Source: Paracyclopina nana (lineage: Eukaryota; Arthropoda; Copepoda; Cyclopoida; Cyclopettidae). Taken from it: a stretch of 64,000 bases of DNA. Position 1 is the stretch's first letter; the number at the start of each line of letters is the position of its first letter. The notes under the pieces are model-generated. The model was not told the origin of the DNA. It ran no database searches and saw only the letters and a program-made list of their open reading frames with translations. Position numbers and translations under genes: made by a program. Below, in pieces: positions 56,570-64,000 of this stretch. The stretch spans positions 9,548,001 through 9,612,000 of the forward strand of contig JAGUCH010000004.1 in NCBI GenBank assembly GCA_019096065.1. The letters run 5' to 3'.

Positions 56570-57626
56570 TGTTTTGCTTTTGAATTCTTCTTCAACTTCT
56601 CTTTTTTCTCGAGCAGTTTTGAACCTCGCCTTCTCGCGGATCGACTACTGCCTCGAGCCGGCCAAAAAACAACTGATTTTCGCCCGTTTTCCGCTCTTCT
56701 CAACACTTTTTCCCAGCTTTGTTTACACTTAATAGGTTGTCTTGGTGACGCGCTGCCATTTGGCGGAAAATTAAACTATTTCTTTAATTTGCGTTGCTTT
56801 TAACTCGAGGCGTGAACAGGTGCAATTTTGCCGCGAAAAACTCGCGCCGATTCACCGCAACTGTCAAGTATTTTCGTTAGCGATCAATCCGATTTTCAAA
56901 TGGGGACGATGCGAAAATGAAGTCGAGCTTATAAGGCCGTATTAAAATCGATTTAATTTTCAAAAATGATTTCTTGCTGGTTGAGAATGAAAAATTAATT
57001 TTTTTTATTTTTTTGTTCGTTTTCGCGTCGCCCCCAATCTCAATTTTGATTGGTCGCTTTTCACAACTCGTTAGCCAATGACTTCAATTTTCTGTGGTCA
57101 CGTGACCATTTCGCGACTTTTTCAAAATCATTTCGAGAAATTGAAAATGATTTTCTGTTGGCTGCATGACTACATCAACTTGGTAAATATGAAAACCGTT
57201 AAAAGATTAGTCAACAATTAGAAAATTGGCGTAAAAACAAACAAATTTTAACGGAAATTATATTTAATGTTATAACTGCTTGCAAAGACTGAAAGAGAGA
57301 AAATTAACCCACTCTCTTATCTTGAAATCCAATCCAATTTTGCAAAATTGTCAAAAATGTTATTTATAAAATTAGCAATTTATAAAAACCTAACAAGACT
57401 CAAAAAAATGGCTTTTAAAAACGTTTATCTAAGAGTGACAAAGCTTATTTTAATTTTATGTGATTTTTCATTAAAACATTTATTTGGGGGATTTTAAGTG
57501 AAATTAGACCTGTTTTTTGCTTTTCCTAGCAAAGTAACTTTAATTTAAAAAAAAGAGTTTAAAAAAGAGCTTGACAATGCCAAAATAAGAAATTTCCAGC
57601 TGTGTTGATAATTTTTATGAAAATAG
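56570..57626. other. UBE2S upstream region, non-coding
   Basis: The first 250 bp upstream of the ATG is less AT-rich and likely contains the promoter. Beyond about 56950 the sequence is AT-rich with no gene seen. Confidence 0.45.
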
Positions 57627-57634
57627 GTGACAAT

Positions 57635-58117
57635 TAGTGATGGAACGAGCCGGAAATTTTCAGCTTGATCAAGCTTCAAGCTTTTAGAAATGTGTTCGAG
57701 CGATCCCAAGCTTTTGAAAATTATTATCAAGCTTTTTCAAGCTCGAAATTTCACATTTCAAGCTTTTTTCAAGCTTTTCACTTTTGTAGTATTTTGACAT
57801 AAAAATGGCGATTAGTCGCCAGATTTGGCAAAATTACCCAAAAAAGAGCAAATAAAGACAGAAATAGCTTTAACTTTGATTAAGTACTTCATTCCCTCGA
57901 GTATGTGCTAATTTTAAAATTTGCCCTTTTTTGTTTTGATAAAAAAAGTTTTGAAATTTTTTGGTGTCAAGCTTTTTCAAGCTTTGCATTTTTGGGTTCA
58001 AGCTTTTTCAAGCTTTTCAAAATTTGGTTCGAGCGATCCCAAGCTTTTTGCTTATGTAGCTCAAGCTGGGTTTTAGCTTCAAGCTTTCAAGCCAAGCTGA
58101 AACTCGTTCCATCACTA
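57635..58117. mobile_element. hAT-type MITE (483 bp) with 8-bp target duplication
   Basis: The ends are TAGTGATGGAACGAG and CTCGTTCCATCACTA, a 15-bp perfect inverted repeat. The octamer GTGACAAT is duplicated (57627-57634 and 58118-58125). TAG-type ends with 8-bp duplication are the hAT signature. The interior is packed with CAAGCTT words in both orientations. There is no transposase; the open frame at 57905-58141 is incidental. Confidence 0.9.
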
Positions 58118-58139
58118 GTGACAATTCAAATCTGCATCT

Positions 58140-59690
58140 GAACAACAGCATTGACGTAGAGCAATCCTAGCGGCGGCTTTACACATTAATTGGGACTACA
58201 ATTGAATTGAGTTAATGGAGGCTGATTTTAAGTGAAAAATATGGGAAAAAGTGGAAGTAAGCAACAATAACTTCTGCAATTTCTGTACTGTTTTCGTCTC
58301 TGAATGTTTTTTCAGACCCTACCATTTCACACCAATGTTTTTTAGCTACCAAAGAGCCTACATAATGCTTTAACGGGCAAAGGAACTAAGCTCTCAGCTT
58401 CTTTACTTCATAAGCAAGTCTTAAAAATGATGCTCAGGAATATATTAAAGCTCATACTTGAAATCAAAGTTGCTGTTAGTTGATATTTGCTAGGCTTATT
58501 TAATTTTTTTGCGGTTTTTCATTTAGACTTCTAACGAGTTGTTTTTTTTTAAAAAATGATCATTTCTGGTCTTACCCTTTGTAAGAAAAACAGCTTAATT
58601 TTGAACTTACATTTAAAAAAGTTTGAAAATGTTAAAGAAATTAGATGCTTAGCGCTCTTTAAGCCATTTGATTACGTATAATGATCTAAACTAAACCTAA
58701 ATTGCTATTTTGAACTTTTTCTGTAGTGAATTCTAGAAAATATTATATCACAGCAAGATGTTTGCCAAAAGGGAAAAGCAATAAATATCTCCTTGAAGAT
58801 ATCTGCATTTATGTGAGTGGGAATGACAACCTTTTTTATTGTAATTCAAGCCCACATTTTGGATTTTTCGCTTTTTTGGTGTCTGATCTACATCAATGGT
58901 GGAGGAAAGATTGTAATGTAACCTTTCATTACTCAGACTATTTATGAAAAAATAGAGAAAAAGCGGAAACTTCTATGAACCCGCTTCATACGCCAATATT
59001 TGGTGTTCGAATTTTAGCAGCGCCACCTAGCGCCGCAACTGGGCTTAAAACAAAGCTTACTCCAAGCAATCAAGTATTCATATCAGTATTTAAACAGCAG
59101 CGTTGACGTAGAGCAATCCTAGCGGCGGTTCTGGACATTAATTGGGACTACAAGCAAATTTTAAAGTCTGATTTCGAGAGAATAAAGTGGTGGTAGGTTT
59201 CTTCTTTGTCAAATGGCATGAGTTTATCAGTGGAAGATCAGACCACAATATCTCGATTCCTGGGCATCCTAGCAATTTTTGTATGAAGTAAAGAAATATA
59301 GATCTCGCAATTCTAGGAGGGGTATATTAGCATACAAAATCCGATCAAGTCAATGCTTTCGGGGCTAGAAGTTTTTTAAAATTTTATGTTATGGGAAGCG
59401 CTAGGCCAGGATTTTAAAATTACTACCAAATGAATCCCCAGAACATAAGCTTTCAGAATATGTATATATTTTGGGTGGGCAATTTTTTCTGGGTTGCAAT
59501 AGCCCTCAGGTTGATGTGGGGGAAAAACTGGAATGGAAGTTGGCAACAATAACCTTTCTTCAGTTTTCATCTTAAAAACTGTTTTCAGGCCTGCTCAACT
59601 CACACCAATTGTTAGCTAAAAAGAGCTTTTAGATGTTGTGGGCCGTTAACTGCAAAAGAAACTAACCCACAGCTCTTCCTTTTTTAATAT
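58140..59690. repeat. Degenerate ~960-bp tandem duplication
   Basis: GACGTAGAGCAATCCTAGCG occurs at about 58154 and 59107, each followed by CATTAATTGGGACTACAA. The segments after them (GGCAACAATAAC, CACACCAAT, TTAGCTA words) at 58237-58400 and 59520-59690 also correspond. In the second unit a half MITE (59185-59520) intervenes. A 73-codon frame at 58726-58947 lies between the related blocks and matches nothing known to me. Confidence 0.6.
59185..59520. mobile_element. Half copy of the exon-1 MITE family
   Basis: It is the reverse complement of about 10609-10940 with few differences, ending in the same terminus (GCCCTCAGGTTGATGTG). The opposite arm is absent, so it is a solo arm left by deletion or incomplete transposition. 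Confidence 0.8.
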
Positions 59691-59899
59691 ACGGACCCCC
59701 ATTCCGTAAAGCTATCAAAAAGCCTTTAAATTGCCTTTTGACCCATGGTTCCCTGGGCTAGGTATTTTTCTAGTCTTGACACTTACCCCTAGGACTTATG
59801 CTCTGAAGACATTTGTCCTTTCATAAACCCCAAAAAATGCTTGCCCCTTGCCTTGGATGTTTGTCCAATGGAAAGATTTTCATCAACAACTCAACAAGA

Positions 59900-60343
59900 G
59901 TATCAAAGATTTTGAATTACTGATTTGTAATACAAACAACTCTGATCATTGATTTATTCGAACAAAGCTTAATGGTTGTTTATTTGATACTCAGCTCTCA
60001 TCAACGATTCAACTTATATGGCTTTGATTGGGCTTTCATGTTAGGATTTCACATTGGCGTTGGCCTCGTCAAATGTTTTCCTTGAGATTCTTGGTGTGTC
60101 ATCAGGCAAGACAGCGTTGAGGCAAGAGCAGTCAACAACATATGTCCCTCGTGCTTTGCTGTAGCTAACCATGTTCTTGAAGCGGTATGCCCATAGAATT
60201 TCATTCGACAAGTATGAAGAGCGGGACTGCATAGAGTTGCCTGTGGGCTCCACGGTGCCCTCGAGAGTGACAAAGATTTCGAATCGTGCAGCCAAAATCT
60301 CTTTGGGACCCATGTTATAACAGGGGCTGTCCTTTGACCTCTA
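59900..60343 (-). pseudogene. Kir channel 3' exon duplicate
   Basis: It matches the last 90 codons of the Kir exon (60637-60909) plus its 3' flank almost base for base; the 90-residue translation is identical (MGPKEILAARF to ANANVKS). No acceptor or upstream coding sequence is attached. It is a very recent partial tandem duplication. Confidence 0.82.
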
Positions 60344-60484
60344 TGAAGTATGAAGAGCGGGACTGTATAGAGTTACCTGTGGGCTCCACTGTGCCCTCAA
60401 GAGTGACAAAGATTTCAAATAGGACAGCCAAAATCTCCTTGGTGCCCATGTCTTAAAAGGGGCTGTCCTTTGACCTCTATGGTA
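60344..60484 (-). pseudogene. Kir channel short internal fragment
   Basis: A third partial copy of about 140 bp (AGTATGAAGAGCGGGACTGT to CTTTGACCTCTATGG) lies between the complete exon and the larger duplicate. It has more substitutions than the larger one. Confidence 0.7.
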
Positions 60485-60636
60485 CGTCCTTAAGAATATC
60501 AAAGATTTAGAATAACTAATTTGGAACACAAACAACTCTGATCATTGATTTATTCGAACAAAGCTCAATGGTTGTTTATTTGATGCTCAGCTCTCATCAA
60601 CGATACAACTTATATGGCTTTGATTGGGCTTTCATG

Positions 60637-61354
60637 TTAGGATTTCACATTGGCGTTGGCCTCGTCAAATGTTTTCCTTGAGATTCTTGGTGTGTCATCA
60701 GGCAAGACAGCGTTGAGGCAAGAGCAGTCAACGACATATGTCCCTCGTGCTTTGCTGTAGCTAACCATGTTCTTGAAGCGGTATGCCCATAGAATTTCAT
60801 TCGACAAGTATGAAGAGCGGGACTGCATAGAGTTGCCTGTGGGCTCCACGGTGCCCTCAAGAGTGACAAAGATTTCGAATCGTGCAGCCAAAATCTCTTT
60901 GGGACCCATGTCGTAAAAGGGGCTGTCCTTGTCGATCCGGTGTGCCACAGTCGTGGGGAAGATGAGTGTGGTTCTCTCCTCAGTCTCAAACTCATCCCCT
61001 TCGTGATCCCCGAATGCTGTGGTTGTGATTGGCAGCCCTTTTCGCTCGTAGGAAATGACTTCACCTTCTGCAGACACTTTCTTGTGCAAAATCAAGATTG
61101 CCCTGCAATGGGACTCAATCAGGTGCGATTTCCTCATGTTCACCACCCTGAACATGAGCCATAACTGGTTGTTCCTCATGGAAATGACAGCGTTCTTCGA
61201 AAACATGACCGTATGGGTTCGGGCCTTGGGGCGGGCTAGCTTGGCAAACACAATGCCAGCCATGCAGGTGGTAATGAGTACTCCAATGATGCTCTGGAGG
61301 CAAACCACAATGATGGTCTCAGGACATTTCTCTGATGTTTGGCGTGATCCATAC
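60637..61354 (-). CDS. Inward-rectifier K+ channel, last exon (partial gene)
   Basis: The exon begins after an acceptor (CTCTTTCCAG) inside the selectivity filter: the first base completes Gly, then YGSRQTSEKCPE follows. The second membrane helix (TIIVVCLQSIIGVLITTCMAG) and FAKLARPKAR lead into the cytoplasmic immunoglobulin-like domain (VMFSKNAVISMRNNQLWLMFRVVNMRKSHLIE, RIDKDSPFYDM, FEIFVTLEGTVEPTG, ILWAYRF). 238 aa are encoded to TAA at 60637. The N-terminus, first helix and pore helix must lie upstream, beyond at least 2.6 kb of repeats and probably outside the window. It is a Kir-family K+ channel of the plasma membrane; the subtype is not resolved. Confidence 0.9.
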
Positions 61355-61970
61355 CTGGAAAGAGTTAAGATGGTATATGGATGACCTCATTGAAATCATG
61401 AAACATCTTGTACCTCTCCAGGCTCCTATTTTAGCTAATAAATCCTCTAATAGAACTGGTTTTGAATTTAAAGGGCCAACTTTTTGCATTTCATATGCAA
61501 ATTGCTAGCATGAACAGGAAAGGAGATATAAGTGTCAAAACATGATAAGAAATTGTAGAAGGCGTTGTTGCAATGGCCGGAAAATTCCACCTTTGTATAT
61601 CTCCTTTTCGGGTCATCCTAGGAGCTTGCTTATGAAATAAATAAAGGTAGACATTTCAATTTTGAGGGGGGTCCTTGAAATACATTTTTCCAAAAAACTG
61701 AACTGGAACTTAGCTAGAAGAGTTATTCAAAATTCTGTGCCATGGTAACTGCTTGAAACATTAAATCTGAGAACTTGAGCTTTCAAACAATGGCATCCAT
61801 TTTTCAGACATGGTTTGATAAAATCTAGATTTCCCTAAACTCAATGTCCTAATGGACCTGTTCTTTTTTATTTTTTAGGCCTCAGCTCAAGAACAAGTTG
61901 TTTAACATGAACTGATCTAAAAAAATCAGCTGCACCAATAGCAAATTTTATCTTTTAAATCACATTACCA
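61355..61970. other. Kir intron, AT-rich with a weak palindrome
   Basis: No exon is seen. GGAGATATA at about 61522 and TATATCTCC at about 61596 mark a short palindromic core, reminiscent of but not clearly related to the interior of the 10609 MITE. Confidence 0.4.
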
Positions 61971-61974
61971 TTTT

Positions 61975-63240
61975 TTGGAGGGCGGGCCGAAGGCCCGCCC
62001 TCCACATTTCGCTGTGACCTATGACATTCCCCTTTTTGAGACAGGAAACTGCACAAGAAAATCGACCAGGAAGTAAATTCTCTCACTGAAAAAACGAGAA
62101 AAAGTACATTTGTCATCAATGGGGTTTGAACCCACATCTCTCTGACTACAAGTCGGACGCTCTACCAATGAGCCAGCTTTACTTCTTAGTATGTCTGATA
62201 TTTCTAGTTTTATATTTAGTACTTCTTGTAAAAAGGAAATTTTAAGAAGAGAATATTAGTGTGAGCGGGCTGAAGGCTCAACCCCAGTCAATTTTTAGGT
62301 GGGCGGGCCGAAGGCCTGCCCTCCACATTTCACTATGACTTATGTTGCTCTCCTGATTCAAACAGGAAACTGTACAAAAACCAATGAGTCATCAATATTT
62401 GGAGGGCGGGCCGAAGGCCCGCCCTCCACATTTCGCTTTGACTTATGTCGCTCCCCACTTTTTTTTTTCCACAGATGGGATATAAACCTTCATCCCATTA
62501 AACACTCTCAATAAAGTGATCTTTTTCTCATCTGTTTAAAACAGAAACTGTACCAAAAAATTGAGTAAATTGAGATTGAGCCTTTATGGATCTGTCTTTA
62601 GAACCCACATTGCTCTGAATGCAAGTCCAATGCTCTATGACTGACTTATATATCTCGTGTTTCCAGCTTGTTATTATGTGCTTTATGTAAATAGTAAATT
62701 TTAAGAAGATCAATATTCAGGCAATACTATTGTGAGTGGGCTGAAGGCCCACCCTTCACATTTCGCTGTGACCTATGTTGCTCCCCTGCTCCCCTGTTTG
62801 AACAAGGAAACTGTACAAGAAAATGACCAGGAAGTAAATTGCAATCTAGAAAAAATGTTTGCCTCTTATCACATAATTAATTCAAATTCAAAGAAAATGA
62901 TGAGCAAAAGTTTGGGATTGTCCTACACCTAGCAAATTATGTGTTTTAACTACATTAGCTAGAGGCTTCTAGGATGAATGTATTAGTAGCATTTCTTTTT
63001 CAAAAGAGGGGATTTGAACCTTATCCCACAAAACTTAAACTGCAACACTATGAACTAAGTGATTGAAGCATATTTTTGGGAGTAGTCAAAAGGCCCACCC
63101 CCTCTCAATTTTATGGAGGGCTGGCCTGCCCTCCACATTTCTCTACATCCTATGTTGCTTCTCTGTTTGAAACAGGAAACTGTACCAAAAAAATTGACCA
63201 GCAAGCAAATTGAGATTGAGCCTTTATGGACTTTTTGCCA
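61975..63240. repeat. Tandem tRNA-related repeats with GC hairpin
   Basis: Five units begin near 61979, 62301, 62402, 62737 and 63112. Most carry a perfect hairpin (stem GGGCGGGCC, loop GAA), followed by CTCCACATTTCGCTRTGACYTATG, then GTTTGAAACAGGAAACTGTAC and a tRNA-like segment. Later units have decayed hairpins. They lie in the Kir intron. Confidence 0.75.
62105..62182 (-). other. tRNA-like sequence in hairpin repeat
   Basis: On the minus strand it shows a D-arm (GCTC-ATTGGTA-GAGC) and a T-arm with five pairs (GTGGG-TTCAAAC-CCCAT). The acceptor stem does not pair and the anticodon stem is poor. Degenerate relatives lie at about 62595-62655 and 63005-63065. Confidence 0.5.
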
Positions 63241-64000
63241 CTAGTTTGACTGGGCAAAAGGACAAACTACAGGCTCACAGAAACATGACCAACTTATGAA
63301 GGACCCAGATCATGACCAATAAAACATATCAGGAACATGACCTACTGGTATGACTGACCCAGACCATGGCATGACAGTAACCAACTACTATTCTAAAACA
63401 TACTAAGTTGGGCTTAAATTGTGTAACTGACTTAAATTCACTCAACAAGAAGAACTGACTAGTGAAGCCATTGGGTGACTTAACTAGCCAGGGCTGACTT
63501 GGTTAACCACAAACTACTTATGACTGACTTGGGTAACCATGACTTGTTAAAGCTTCACCTTGTGCAGCCACATAAGGTGTGACTTGAGTCACCATTTCTG
63601 ACTGAAACCATAGCTGACATGAGCAGCTATAGATTACTTTGATAACCATGGCCAACTTAGATTTTCTAGGATATAGGTAGATTTTGGACAGCCAGGTCCA
63701 AGAACTGACTAATCTATTTGTTAATCTTGGTCTTCCAGTTGGTCATGGTCAGCAATTCTGTTCAAATACTAGTTAGACCATGTGGACAGTAGGTCCTGTT
63801 TCTAGCAAACATTTGGTCAACTCCTACTCTTGGATTGACAATGGATTGTTTGTGGATAGACTACAGCGAACTGGACTTGAATTGACAAAAGGATTTGCCT
63901 TGGATCTACTATCTGAGCACACAGTCCTCAGATAGACCAGAACTTAATGCATTTAGTTAAACTAGAAAAACGAGTTGTGCCTGGATAGACAAGACAAACT
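63241..64000. repeat. Degenerate repeats, ending in GGATAGAC/GATCGAC family
   Basis: 63250-63800 is composed of loosely repeated TGACTTGGxTAACCATGAC-type phrases. 63820-64000 is clearly paralogous to 46680-46870 in WDR13 intron 1 (shared ACAGTCCTCAGATMGACCAG). No gene. Confidence 0.65.

Noticed and set aside
56099..56803. 234-codon plus-strand frame opposite UBE2S
   Set aside because: Antisense shadow of the UBE2S coding exon and its promoter.
58726..58947. 73-codon frame preceded by an acceptor-like TTTCTGTAG
   Set aside because: No similarity recognised, no partner exon, and it lies within a degenerate duplicated region; kept only as a note in the repeat entry.

Overview
This is a eukaryotic nuclear window from an invertebrate animal. 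It is AT-rich. Its genes have short introns (about 55 to 280 bp) with GT-AG borders, and their products match animal families: SAS-4/CENPJ, WDR13, an atypical soluble guanylate cyclase of the insect Gyc88E type, MELK, UBE2S and an inward-rectifier K+ channel. The Gyc88E-type cyclase and the style of the Kir channel suggest an arthropod or close ecdysozoan, but the species cannot be fixed from sequence alone.

Layout. 1-2600 is AT-rich non-coding DNA with a large inverted repeat. 2607-2789 (-) is a lone terminal exon of an AlkB-like 2OG-Fe(II) oxygenase. 4215-11538 (-) holds two copies of a gene joining an RCC1 propeller to a C-terminal RING, plus a fragment. 12213-28257 (+) is SAS-4; its 13-kb first coding intron contains a complete, very young 9.86-kb Ty3/Gypsy LTR element (15562-25420) with gag, pol and an env-like gene. 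28878-about 45960 is a tandem triplication, each unit carrying one RCC1-RING gene on the + strand. 46361-48418 is WDR13 (+), 48629-51128 the guanylate cyclase (+), 53154-55367 MELK (-), 55925-56569 UBE2S (-) with decayed 3' copies of itself beside it, and 60637-61354 (-) the last exon of a Kir channel with duplicated tail fragments. The last 2.6 kb is tRNA-related, hairpin-rich repeat.

The most distinctive content is the RCC1-RING family: two intact genes (4215-6660 and 36798-39319), one broken by a transposon in exon 1, one with a single-base frameshift, one with a nonsense codon and a lost splice donor, and one exon fragment. They lie in opposite orientations on either side of SAS-4. Because paralogous units supply empty sites, many short inverted-repeat transposons can be delimited with their target duplications: an hAT-type MITE, a Transib-like element, a foldback element with 9-bp target duplication, and others.

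Functionally, SAS-4 (centriole assembly), MELK (mitotic kinase) and UBE2S (APC/C ubiquitin chain elongation) are all cell-division genes; WDR13, the cyclase and Kir have no evident link to them. Exon borders were read by eye from splice motifs, frame continuity and family similarity; no alignment or search was run.
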